This document shows, piece by piece, positions 1 to 9,817 of a DNA stretch of 64,000 nt (positions are counted from its first letter, which is position 1; each line of letters starts with the position of its first letter). The notes below the pieces were generated by a model. That model worked only from the letters and a program-made list of their open reading frames with translations. It was not told where the DNA came from and did no database searches. This stretch comes from Plasmopara viticola (lineage: Eukaryota > Oomycota > Peronosporomycetes > Peronosporales > Peronosporaceae): positions 930,001-994,000 of the forward strand of contig MBPM02000007.1 in assembly GCA_001695595.3 (NCBI GenBank). The letters run 5' to 3'. The translations under genes and the position numbers were made by a program.

Positions 1-312
1 TTTAATTGTGAAATTTTTAAGTAAAGTTGTATTTTCAAGGAGAGATGTAAACAGCACAGTGCTGACACAGTTTCTGCATTGACTGCAGTAATTAGGACCT
101 TGGATTATGCTTCGGCATCATAATTGTTGCAACAAAAAACTCGTATTTAGATTGATGGCCAAGTTGACTGATCAATTGGTGAGACATTGCATGTCGTCTT
201 ATTACGCTTAAGTATTGCATTTTCAAACTTTACGTGGCTACACCTTTTATAGTCTATATTATTAGGTCGGCAAATTCTATAATTGTCATCCCTGCCTTGT
301 TTTCGTCGTAGA
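1..312 (-). pseudogene. WY-type effector gene remnant, left edge
   Basis: The stretch aligns by eye, in pieces, with the minus-strand effector gene near 60.8-61.6 kb. Bases 10-65 match the region coding the segment before the first LWY unit, bases 95-170 match the 'YDAEAL...NEYKFM' region, and bases 265-305 match the EER-like region. Between these pieces several hundred bases of the paralog are missing, including about 270 bp inside the coding region and the whole signal-peptide segment. No frame is open through the remnant. From about 315 onwards the sequence matches paralog promoter DNA. The 3' half would lie outside the window. It is a dead copy of the family, joined from deletion-scarred pieces; the exact break points are uncertain. 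Confidence 0.6.
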
Positions 313-1688
313 AAAGCTAAAATCGAGAAATTTCGCGATAGGAATACAATATATCAGACTTTTAGTTAGGACACCATTAAATTTTCAAAGATACAGTCTA
401 CGATGCAAAGGTGCTGGACTGAACTAAATGTCACTAAGCTGCAACGAGGTGTGGCGAGCTACGAAGAACCCTATCAGCACGTAGATGGCAAGGCACAAAT
501 GTGAAAATAGTGAGTATAGAATTAAATTATGATTTCTAGAACTGCCGTAAAAAATAACTGAGTATTTTTTATGCTAAATTTCTTTCGATAAGTAGAGTGC
601 AATACGTATTCCACCTAAAAAGTAAATAAACACAACAAACGCGTTTGCCGTTTTCTGACAGTTTCTTGTGTGTCGTAGATGCCGCGCATCGTCTAACAAC
701 AATAGTACTGGTGCCTTCTTCGCTGTAAATGACTATGTATATATTCTGTACGTGGTGACGTCCTCGAATCGCGACCTTACGGGCCGCTAGAGACGCGTTG
801 ACAAACTATCCTGACACCAGTCAATGCACCGAAATAAGCCTCAAATAGTCAAACAGGGATGAGAATCATCCATTACACACAGAACATAATTCGACTGCTA
901 GTGGAGGCGGTTGAAAGCCACCAAAATCAAGTCTCGAAGAATATGTTAGAGCTAGCCAATGCGCGTTGAAGAGTCTGTGAGCAATACCTTGTGCTGCAAC
1001 AAAGCTTTATCAAACTTCTCAAGTACATCATACAGAAGTTCGAAATTATAATGCAGAGTGATGGTGTAATTATACGAGGACAAATCCATTGCTGAACGCA
1101 AATTATTATGCCAATAACCATATTTGGCACTAGTGCGACCAGTTTTTTTATCCTACTTCTCAACGAAGCAGCAAAGCCGGTGCAGTCAAAACGCGTTCGT
1201 GCTCGGACCACGCAAGGAAGTGGAAACGAAACAAGTGAAAAAAGACGCGTGGTCAATTTAACAGTCCGAAACAGGAGCGAAAGATACTAATCATGCGCTA
1301 ATTTTGGGGTCTTATGGAGCATGGGATGCCAGTAAGGCGGCAATATAAGGAGCAAGTGTGTTTTTTGTAGAATACTGGGAACGGGCTGGCAGAAGAAGCG
1401 AATGTGAATGAGATGCATTCTCGGGTACATGACATTATGATTCCAATTTGGTCAAACACAACGACACAAGAATTTTTTTGTATTGCTTAACCCACTGCAA
1501 CGAGCTCGTGATTGTAAAGGTGCTCGTGCGATCTTTGCTCGTAGACTACTTCTTGGAAGCGTTTGATCTGTCAACGCTCCATTTGCGACATCATTCTTCA
1601 GTGTATGATCGCACACCTGCAAGCTTCAACATCACATTACAAAACGATATACATTTCACGTACGACATGACCGAAATGTAATGACGTA
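313..1688. other. Conserved upstream flank of an effector unit, no gene seen
   Basis: No convincing gene is present. Bases 440-500 match DNA upstream of effectors 2 and 3. Bases 640-1000 match a block found again near 9.3 kb (inverted), 40.2 kb, 44.0 kb and 62.1 kb, including the shared words GGGCCGCTAGAGACGCGT and CAGTCAATGCACCGAAAT. The open frames here are short and lack family resemblance. The stretch is best read as the upstream part of the duplicated effector unit, cut by copia element A at its right side. Confidence 0.6.
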
Positions 1689-1693
1689 CTTTC

Positions 1694-1838
1694 TGTTGAG
1701 AAGAAAGTAGTAACGAAGTAAGTATACTTATCCTGACCAATGAACGGCTACCATATGTAATTACTCATTGTGACGTACTTGTAATTACTGTGAAGCCATC
1801 CACCTGTTCAACATGCATTCAGCGGTCTAATGTTAACA
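1694..1838 (-). repeat. 3' LTR of copia element A
   Basis: A 145-bp repeat that starts TG and ends CA on both strands. It matches the right-hand LTR with a few substitutions and two short indels. The polypurine tract AGTGGGAG (minus strand, 1839-1846) lies directly next to it, as expected at the 3' LTR. The pol open frame runs about 30 bp into the LTR. Confidence 0.95.
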
Positions 1839-3709
1839 CTCCCACTCACCGCTAATGATGTGTCCTTTGTTGCTGACTTGGTCTTGATTCCGGAGGGTTC
1901 GCGCAGATACTTCAGCATCTTGGTTCCAAGCGCCTTGGTTAGCATATCAACAAGCTGACTCTTTGTATCAATGTAAGTAATCTTGATTAATCCATGCTGA
2001 ACGTTCTCCCGAATAAAGTGATGTCTAATGTCCACGTGCTTTGTACGTGCGTGGTAGCCCGCGTTGTTCGCCAAAGCTATCGCACCTTGATTGTCTTCCC
2101 ATATTTGCGTGCCTCCCACTTGTTCTTGACCCATGTCCTTGAGCATTGCGCGCGCCCAAAGTACTTCTTGTGTGCACAAGCTGAGCGCCATATACTCTGC
2201 TTCTGCGGAACTTAGTGCAACGGTTCTCTGATACTTAGACTTGAATACAACTGGAGCTTTACCAATGTTGATCAACATGCCTGAGGCAGACCGTCTGTCA
2301 TCGGTGTTGCTACCCCAGCCAGCATCCGAAAAAGCTCCAACAATCACCCTTCCCGTTTCTCTTTGGTAAACGATCCCATGATGAAGTGTCGAATTTAAGT
2401 AGCGCAATACACGAATTGCGGCGTTCCAATGTGGTAACCCCGGATTTTCGAGAAATCGAGACAGTTGTGTCACGATGTATGCGACGTCCGGCCGAGTGCA
2501 AGTTGTAACATATAGCAGACATCCAATTAGTGAGCGGTATGTTCTTGACCGCATCTCTGCACGCTCAGCTTCTGTACTTGGTGACTGTGATGTTGACAGC
2601 TTGAGACCGGACGTACACGGATTGTCGACGTTCTTGGCGTTTTTCTGTCCAAATCGCTCAGCCACGTCGCTAACGTAGCGTGTTTGCTTGATCATTAGTG
2701 TGGAAGCTGTCATGTCGTGGTCGATCTCCATGCCCAAGATGAACTTCGCCATACCGAGATCCTTCATCGTAAAAACACTTTTAAGCATCACCTTGACCTC
2801 TAGAATCTCGTCGCTCGTCTTGGCTGCAATGATCATATCATCGACATAAAGACATACGTACACAAAACCTTCTTCCACTTTCTTCACGTAGACGCATTGA
2901 TCCGCTCCACAACTTCTAAAATTGTTTTTCTTGAAGACTTGGTCGATCGTCTTCTTCCAAGCGCTTGCAGCTTGCTTGAGACCATATATAGCTTTGTTCA
3001 GCTGACACACAAATCCTTGAGCTCCCTTAACACCAATTGGATTTTCCATGTGAACACGATCCGACAGTACACTGTTGAGAAAGGCGGTGTCGACGTCCAG
3101 CTGTTCCATTTTGTAGCTTAATACCGCACACACTGCGAGTACAACTCGAATTGAGTTCATGTTGGCCACTGGAGAGTAAGTCTCGAAGAAATCCACGCCG
3201 TATTTCTGCTTGAAACCTTTAGCCACCAATCGTGCTTTGTAGCGAACAACACATCCATTCTGGTCACGCTTCTTAGCAAAAACCCAGCGGTACCCAATCG
3301 TATGTCCAATTGATTCTCGTGGAACGAGTGGCCATCTTTCGTTTTTGTGATGCGAATGTAATTCGGCGTCCATCGCTTGTCGCCACTGTTCTGCCTCGTC
3401 ACTAGCCATTTCCTGCGCATACGTGGTAGGCAAGTCTGATTCTTCACCAACACTCACAGCGTAAGCGAGAATAGCTTCAGCTATCAGGCCGTCTTCATCA
3501 ATCCTTGCACGCTTTGGAGATGGTGGTCCTTCGCTCCCTCCCAGACTTTCATCGGTTTCTGATCCGTTTTCCAGCAACAACATCGGTTCATATGTACGCC
3601 TTGAACGTTCCACTTGCGGTCGAAATACCAATCGATATTCCTGTGCATCCAGTGTAGGAGTTCTGTACTCTGTCAATTCAGAGTGTACTGAGGTCGGTAA
3701 TCGAAGCAT
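1808..3709 (-). CDS. Copia pol, reverse transcriptase and RNase H part
   Basis: A 633-residue open frame that encodes the C-terminal half of a Ty1/copia polyprotein. It copies element RNA into DNA and degrades the RNA strand. Residues 1-100 are a variable acidic linker. The reverse transcriptase (RVT_2 type) begins near 'WVFAKKRDQNG' (142-152), passes 'QLDVDTAFLN' (203-212) and has the YVDD catalytic motif at 288-291. The RNase H domain follows, with its first acidic motif SDAG at 461-464, 'SSAEAEYMA' near 500 and 'EDNQGAIAL' near 538. Copies in elements B and C read SDAD at the first motif, so the second aspartate is changed here. The ATG is only the first in the open frame; in a working element this part would be cleaved from one polyprotein, and a frameshift near 3.7 kb separates it from integrase. 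Confidence 0.85.
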   Translation of the reverse strand: MLRLPTSVHSELTEYRTPTLDAQEYRLVFRPQVERSRRTYEPMLLLENGSETDESLGGSEGPPSPKRARIDEDGLIAEAILAYAVSVGEESDLPTTYAQEMASDEAEQWRQAMDAELHSHHKNERWPLVPRESIGHTIGYRWVFAKKRDQNGCVVRYKARLVAKGFKQKYGVDFFETYSPVANMNSIRVVLAVCAVLSYKMEQLDVDTAFLNSVLSDRVHMENPIGVKGAQGFVCQLNKAIYGLKQAASAWKKTIDQVFKKNNFRSCGADQCVYVKKVEEGFVYVCLYVDDMIIAAKTSDEILEVKVMLKSVFTMKDLGMAKFILGMEIDHDMTASTLMIKQTRYVSDVAERFGQKNAKNVDNPCTSGLKLSTSQSPSTEAERAEMRSRTYRSLIGCLLYVTTCTRPDVAYIVTQLSRFLENPGLPHWNAAIRVLRYLNSTLHHGIVYQRETGRVIVGAFSDAGWGSNTDDRRSASGMLINIGKAPVVFKSKYQRTVALSSAEAEYMALSLCTQEVLWARAMLKDMGQEQVGGTQIWEDNQGAIALANNAGYHARTKHVDIRHHFIRENVQHGLIKITYIDTKSQLVDMLTKALGTKMLKYLREPSGIKTKSATKDTSLAVSGSVNIRPLNAC

Positions 3710-4847
3710 CTCGCCCTTGACGCATTTGTGTCGGACTCCTCCTCATTCATTGGAGCATCTGGAATTTCATTTTCTCCTTCACACTCCATAAGTTCATCTT
3801 GATCTTGTTGGTGTTCCGTCGGCCCGGACACAGCACTTTCATCGTTGTCTTTGGTAACGTGTATCACTTTTATTTGTTTGGGCGGGTGTGTCTCATATAT
3901 GCCGCCCACTTCACGCTCGTCCAGCTTCACTGACCGTGATACTGATATCTTGTCTTTCTCCAAATCGGTATCCCTTGGTGTCTTCGGCATAACCAAGGAA
4001 CATGCACTTGAAGCTTTTGGCTTCGGGCTTCGTCCTCTTCACTTGATCAGCGTGAGCATATCCATGAGACCCAAACACCCTAAGATGATCCATCCGAGGC
4101 TTCATCTTAAATCCCAGTTCATATGGGGTGTTATTTGAGTGCATTGTATTAGGAGAGCGGTTGATCAGGTACACCGCAGTGCTTACTGCCTCTGCCCACC
4201 AACATGTCGGAACACACTTGTAGTGTAGCATGCTCCGTGCCTTTTCCATTATCGTACAGTTCATTCGTTCTTCAATTCCATTTTGTTGGGGACTGTATGG
4301 AACATGTCGGAACACACTTGTAGTGTAGCATGCTCCGTGCCTTTTCCATTATCGTACGGCTCATTTGTTCTGCAATTCCATTTTGTTGGGGACTGTATGG
4401 AACTGTACGCTGATTAATGATACCGTTCCGCTGACATAAATCCGTTACTGTCTTGTTGACAAACTCCGTTCCGTTGTCCGAACGCAGGCACTTGATACGG
4501 GTTCCCCACTGATTCTCATGCAGTGCTTTGAACATCTTGATTTTGTCGGCAACTTCACTCTTCTTTGCCAGAAAGTAAGCCACCACATATCGTGAACAGT
4601 CATCCACAAACGTCAAAATGTATTTAGCACCTCCTTTCGAAAGTGTCTTCATGGGTCCTATCACGTCTGTGTGAATTAATTCCAATACATGTGATGTCTT
4701 TGTCATGGAGCGTCCTGGAAAGGCTTTGATCGTCTGCTTACCCTTCATGCATCCACCACACAGGGTCTTGATACCTTGTTTTAGCGCAGGAATTAATCTT
4801 GTGGATCGCATAGTCTTTACTAAAACGTCCTCACTTGGATGTCCCAT
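3673..4847 (-). pseudogene. Copia integrase, broken by tandem duplication
   Basis: This region encodes the pre-integrase zinc finger and integrase core of element A. The zinc-finger end 'CGGCMKGKQ' and the core acidic motifs 'HTDVIGPM' and 'SDNGTEFVNK' are in one frame, followed by 'PYSPQQNG'. A 100-bp direct duplication then repeats the segment coding 'MEKARSMLHYKCVPTC'. Because 100 is not a multiple of three, the frame shifts: the first frame ends soon after, and the C-terminal part resumes in another frame (3911-4315). A second frame change near 3.7-4.0 kb separates the linker to reverse transcriptase. No functional integrase can be made from this copy. Confidence 0.85.
4201..4400 (-). repeat. 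100-bp tandem duplication inside integrase
   Basis: Bases 4201-4300 and 4301-4400 are direct copies with about four mismatches. Both begin AACATGTCGG and end GACTGTATGG. The unit codes the conserved segment around 'YSPQQNG' and 'EKARSMLHYK'. Elements B and C have a single copy, so the duplication arose in this element or its recent source. Confidence 0.95.
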
Positions 4848-4856
4848 ACGAGCGTG

Positions 4857-6043
4857 CTATAATCTCCACTGACTATCAGCTTCCGAGTATTGCACCGATC
4901 GTGCGACATCTTGCTGACAATTCAGTGTGTAAGCTTTCTCATTTCTTGTCCCAGTTGCCAAAGCTTCGTTCTTGTCCCAAATGATGCACGAAGCACGCTG
5001 AAACTCCACACTTAGTCCACGATCGGCAAGCTTTCCCACCGACAGTAGACGTCTGTCAAGTCCAGGGATAAGCAGCACTTCCATCATCGATATGCATCTT
5101 TCATCTAAGCCGAAAAGCTTCACCGTTCCAGCTCCTTCGACGCGTAACTTCCTGCCGTCTACAATTATGACCTTGACGTCGACTTCAAGTTGCTTGAAGT
5201 CGATCATGTCACTTCGGTGAGGGGTCATGTGTGACGTCGCACCACAGTAGATCAGCCAGCTTACTGATTCTTATCCCTCACAGCAAACACTGCATCATTA
5301 CCGCTAGAACGGTTTTTGAGACGGTTCTCAGCAGCTGGGCAGTCCCGTTTCATATGACCAGTCTGGTCACAATAGAAGCATTTTCCCCGAATACCGCCGC
5401 TCTTGCGTGGCGCGTAACTCTTGCGGCCACTTTCTCGTCTGTCCTTCATCCGTCCATCATTGTATGTGGCTCATGCTTTCTCATTTGCTTCCTTTTACTG
5501 TAGTCTGTCTGACTCCTTCAACAGCTTCTCCTTGACTTCGATCAGAGTGGTGTCCTTGGCGTTCTCCACGATAGAAGATATTATCTCATATTCCGCCGGC
5601 AAGCTGCTCAGAAGTACCACTAGCTGTCTTGATTCATCCACCGGCTCTCACGCCGTCTGGAGTCCCACGACCAGCTCATCGAACGCGTCCAGATGTTCCA
5701 CCATGCGAGTGCCACTCTCCATCTTAAACTCATGAAGGCGCCGTGTCATCGTGACACGGTTGTGTAGAGTGGAACGATGGAAGAAATCGCGAAGCGTTCC
5801 CCATGCCTCCAAGGCACGAGTAACAGACCGTATCTTGGTCTGGTGTTGTATCTCGACGCCCTGGGCAATTATACCCAATGCCTTGGCGTCATTCACGAGC
5901 CACGTCTCCGTTATTTCGCTCTCGCCCTTCGCACCCATAATGTGTCCCAAAAGCCCTTTTCTTGCAAGGGCCATTCTCATGTTGAACTCCCAATGATAGT
6001 AGCTACCATCTCCTAGGAGGACTTCGGAGCGCTTGGTAGTCAT
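4857..6043 (-). pseudogene. Copia gag and protease, broken
   Basis: The gag part starts at an ATG with 'MTTKRSEVLLGDGSYYHWEF', typical of the UBN2-like gag of copia elements, and runs 131 codons to a stop. Further pieces follow: a CCHC zinc knuckle 'CFYCDQTGHMKRDC' within 5261-5449, then the protease region. The protease catalytic motif is LIDSGA in elements B and C but LIYCGA here (changed codons at 5244-5249), so the catalytic aspartate is lost. The segment 4857-5228 keeps 'IPGLDRRLLSVGKLADRGLS', the typical link to integrase. At least two stops or frame changes interrupt the reading frame. Confidence 0.85.
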
Positions 6044-6078
6044 GGCGGTGACGGTGTGGTGATGCGAGGCTGTTGTTT

Positions 6079-6091
6079 GCGGCTGTTAACT
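6079..6091 (-). other. Primer-binding site of copia element A
   Basis: Read on the minus strand, AGTTAACAGCCGC directly follows the 5' LTR end. Its complement resembles the anticodon stem-loop of eukaryotic tRNA-Asn (GUU). Elements B and C have the same site with one or two differences. Confidence 0.6.
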
Positions 6092-6234
6092 TGTTGAGAA
6101 GAAAGTAGAAACCGAAGTGAATATACTTATCCTGACCAATGAACGGCTACCATATGTAATTACTAATTGTGACGTACTTGTAATTACTGCGAAGCCATCC
6201 TGTTCAACATGCATTCAGCGGTGTAATGTTTACA
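6092..6234 (-). repeat. 5' LTR of copia element A
   Basis: A 143-bp copy of the LTR with TG and CA ends. On the minus strand the primer-binding site and gag follow it, which makes it the 5' LTR. The flanking CTTTC is identical to that at the other end of the element. Confidence 0.95.
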
Positions 6235-6239
6235 CTTTC

Positions 6240-6549
6240 ATTTAGGGAGCCGCTTACCACCACCCCCTTCTTTTTGATAATCACCTCACAGCCTTCGTTA
6301 TCCACCCTTCACCTATTACCTAAAACCCCCTCTGATTTGAATTTCGCACGTTGATTGGCTGCAGCAACCTGATATATTTGTAAGATTATCAATGCCAAAC
6401 TTTCAGTATTGCGTGAAATTCGCTAAAATCACGAAGAGCACATGGATTTCGTGATTCGAAAGAGCTAATAAGGCTTTTGAATTTCATCGCCTCCGGTGAC
6501 GTGCTTGTGTGCAGCACTCGACGCAGCCCTACGACAATGCGGATGCTCT
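6240..6549. other. Gene-less stretch between copia A and SINE
   Basis: No gene or known element seen. It continues the DNA that was split by copia element A. Confidence 0.5.
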
Positions 6550-6561
6550 GTGCATCAATCG

Positions 6562-6869
6562 AACCGACCCTGAGGCTCAAGCGGTCAGCCGTTCGACCCA
6601 GGACCGGGAGGTACCTGGTTCGATACCCATAGGATCCGAATTAAGGCAGCCAGAGATAGGTCACTAATTTGGACGAGCCATCACACCCGAGTGTGTGACT
6701 GCCCTAACATCTCGCGCCCGATTGGGTAATAAATGGTTGGGTGGGCGACTCCCCACTGACCGAAAAAAACCATAGTGCAATGAGAAGTACGAAATTTGGT
6801 CCCAATATGGGCATCCCGCGTTAGAGACAGCTTATTCCTAGCGCGTAGGTCCCGGTAGCTTAAATCTAA
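6562..6869 (+). mobile_element. tRNA-headed SINE, complete, with 12-bp target duplications
   Basis: A 308-bp insertion flanked by perfect direct repeats GTGCATCAATCG (6550-6561 and 6870-6881). The head resembles a tRNA: an A-box-like GGCTCAAGCGG near 6574 with a D-arm-like stem GGCT/AGCC, and a B box GGTTCGATACC at 6617-6627. These are the internal RNA polymerase III promoter elements of SINEs. The body shares CCAGAGATAGG, CACTGACCGAAAAA and GAGACAGCTTA with two minus-strand copies near 18.9-19.4 kb. It has no coding capacity and would depend on a LINE for movement. tRNA-related SINEs are known from Phytophthora; whether this family is described cannot be told here. Confidence 0.85.
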
Positions 6870-6881
6870 GTGCATCAATCG

Positions 6882-9717
6882 TGCTAGTGCGAATACGAGC
6901 GCCGTTTGACTCATCCACCATTTGTAATTGCTTTATACCGGATAGCGAACTAAATAGGGCAGCATAAGGCGAGATAGTAATGTTCCCATCGCCTGACAAA
7001 CTCTGCAGTAAATAGACCCAGGCACTCGCTTTGTCGTTGTTCGATCCAGAGCAGACAAAAGAATTTTTTTCACTAGCTGCCTCAAAACGGTCACTTGCTT
7101 TCATCGGGCTCTTCAGGGCGTACAGACTGCATGAAATCCTGCAACTGCATTTCTCCACGTAACTTGTCAAAGTTACTGCCTTTGTAGTACTGCAGCGATC
7201 GCTACGTTCTCTTAAATATCTCCGTTTCCATCGTTTTCCAAAAAAAATCAAGTCTAATCATAATTGTGTCATTTAGACTCTTATTCATATACGCACATGA
7301 CATTCACCTGCTTAAAAGCCAACCACTGCGTATCAACTCTCGGTCAATACGTATCGAAGACGAGCATCCCGTTGATCTTTGCGAGTTGTTGTTCGAATGT
7401 CTCGACATTAGCTCTGTATCTCTCGTAAACAAGCTTTATAAAGTCTTTTGATCTGGTACGCAATCTGACTTGTTAATAGGACTGCAACGTCACAAGAACA
7501 ACATTCTGAATCAGACTATTCCAGCTGTACACCGACGTCTCATTTTTTTGCCATTTCGAAACCCACGACCACACCATCACAGGTACATGCAAACTCACTT
7601 GCTCCATCCAATGTTTGGCTCTTAAAGGTGAGTGACTTATTGGCTTTTGGCAGTGACGTTGGGACAAAATGCTTGCGGTGTAGCCTTCGATTCTCTACCT
7701 AATAAGATTCCGCAAACCTTCGTCAAGTTTACCATTTGCCGTGACTAGCACTTAAATCATGTAGATTATATTGCTGCTGAATTTCATCGTTGGCAAGCAC
7801 AGCAGGGCAGATTCGATGCAGTCGATGACTGGTTTTTCTGCGCGGCTAATGTGACCTGTAACTCACTATAAGTGGACGCCGATCAACAGAAACTATATAT
7901 CATCATTGACAGTGGTCAACCTATTTTTACAGCCGCACTCTGACCAATTAGAACTAAAGAAATATTGCTTAATTCGCATTATCGCCTCCAAATTATCGAC
8001 TAGTGACTAACTTTTTGCTTTTCTATGGTGCTAGCAATTTTTGATTTTCTGTGCTCGTCGCTTTCATCGTCCTATATGCAACAAATTATTTGCAAGGTAA
8101 TCAAGAATTTGACGGAGAGTCGAGTGAGGTGGCGAGCACTTTTTTGACAGTGCTAAAGACAAAAGGTGCACTCAAATCTTCCCCGCGAAAATGCAAAATT
8201 AGCTGTTATCGATCCAGCGTCTCTACACTTGTACGTGAAGCAATAAGCGGCATTGCTCACTCGTTGTGAGCTGCTCCTCGACTTTTAACATTTTGGCTCG
8301 ACAACCGCGCTTAATGGTGCGGCTGTCCTTATTTTACTCGACATATTGAGCTGATCCTTCTCTTGCGTCGTTAGTTGTATTGCATTAGCGTGTTTGTCCT
8401 TCGCTTAAATGATCGCCTCCTGTTCAGCTGCCATACATGGTACGACTTCCTCCCCCTGTAGATCCTCCAACAATCAATTCAGTCTGTACATCCTGCACAT
8501 CAACGAGATTGGCCTGAAGGAATAACACAACATCCACCGATACCTCTCCGCTTTCTTGTACACAATTTTAAGTGGCAAACCCGCCACAAATTTTCCTAGG
8601 TCGATCGTGCAACACGTTCCTCGAGCAGCCATCTCTTTAGTCTCTTGATCTCATAAGCACTACTATGACTGCTACGCACGGCTTCACCACAAGCGATAGA
8701 TGTCATTTTGACACTGCGCCAGCATTACAATATACTTCAAACTTGGAAGAACATACAACACGTAAAACTAACCTCGACTCAAGGCATCATGTCGTACCCA
8801 CAACTCTGCCATGGCCGGTACTTGCATCTCATTTACAGTCGCATCTGCCGCAGATTTCCTTTTCATCATTTAAAAGGTACTCACTTGCTCCTGTTAAGCC
8901 TCTCACTCAAATTCCTGCCACTGTTTGACCTCACCTCTGAGAGTGCAAGCACTTCCGGCATTCCGCGCTGCCCATCATAACACGTTAAAGCTAGCATATC
9001 AAAACCATTACTTTACCTTCCAAATTTAATCATGGTTTAGGTCCTAGATGTTTACCTGGAGAACTTGATACAACTTCTGTTGCCGCAAAAATTGCTGTTC
9101 AGAATAAAAAAAACTAGCAACCTTTCGACGCGCACTGTCCATTTCTATCGTATTTTCCAAAGCTTAATTCTGACGGCTATTAATTGCCTCCACTAGCAAT
9201 TGTGCCATCCTTTTGTTCTTCGTGTATAAGAGCTTGATTTCCATCCTTGTTAAGCAATGTGAGGCACAGTTTGATGCGTTGACTGGTGTCGTGGACGCGT
9301 GATTAGCGACCTATAAAGTCGTGGCCACCACTTATAGAATATACTTCATAGTCATTATGCACCGCTTTCATTGTTGTAGGAAGAAGCGCGACGTCTACGA
9401 CCCACCAAATGTAGTCAAGGAAGTGTGTCAATGTTCAGCATCCCTGAGAAAAATCAAAGATCGAGAAAAGTGATATGCATACCTCACAAAAATTTTATGA
9501 AAAATATCATGTTTTTAATTTTCTAATATTTCTTCCAATGATATCACGCTGACCTATAGTGCTCCCGCAACCAGTGTTTATTGCTGCTACGTCCCAGAAC
9601 CTTCGCAGTTGCCTCACAGTTTGGTGCAAGTAGACTACGTCCTCCAATGTTATATAGTCAACCAACTAATCGTCTGACTTATTGTAGGATAAGCACCCAC
9701 ACTACCGCGATTCTTGA
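6882..9717. other. Inverted upstream flank of effector 1, no gene seen
   Basis: The reverse complement of about 9.1-9.45 kb matches the conserved upstream block of the minus-strand effectors (shared words near AACAATGAAAGCGGTGCAT and ATTGCTAGTGGAGGC). The rest is AT-rich with only short open frames. It is read as the upstream part of the effector unit in inverted orientation. Confidence 0.55.
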
Positions 9718-9752
9718 AGCGTACTCACTTACTCTGCTTGGTGTGTGTGCCT
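9718..9752 (+). promoter_or_regulatory. Shared promoter-like box upstream of effector 1
   Basis: The sequence GCGTACTCACTTACTCTGC lies about 65-100 bp before the ATG and matches the box at the same place before the four minus-strand paralogs. It resembles the oomycete initiator consensus, which begins GCTCATT. The transcription start itself is not visible. Confidence 0.5.
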
Positions 9753-9817
9753 GCTTACGACTTTCTATCCAATTTTGTGTACTGAGCGTTCAATCTCGTT
9801 ACAGCCAATATTTCATC

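Larger units (their letters stand above)
1694..6234 (-). mobile_element. Ty1/copia retrotransposon A (complete ends, decayed)
   Basis: The element is bounded by two near-identical LTRs and by a perfect 5-bp target-site duplication CTTTC (1689-1693 and 6235-6239). On the minus strand the order is 5' LTR, primer-binding site, gag with a zinc knuckle, protease, integrase, reverse transcriptase, RNase H, polypurine tract AGTGGGAG, 3' LTR. Integrase before reverse transcriptase is the Ty1/copia order. The reading frame is broken by stops in gag, a changed protease active site, a 100-bp tandem duplication in integrase and a frameshift near 3.7 kb, while the reverse transcriptase and RNase H part is one long open frame. 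The LTRs differ at roughly eight places by eye, so the insertion is not recent. Element B is its closest relative in the window. Confidence 0.95.

Noticed and set aside
6570..6640. A tRNA gene suggested by A- and B-box-like sequences
   Set aside because: The D-arm-like stem is good, but the anticodon and T stems do not pair and there is no acceptor stem. The tRNA-like part is the head of a SINE with target duplications.
9581..9817. Longer N-terminus of effector 1 with 79 more codons
   Set aside because: It begins with TTG, and the extension matches paralog promoter DNA rather than protein. The ATG at 9818 begins a conserved signal peptide.
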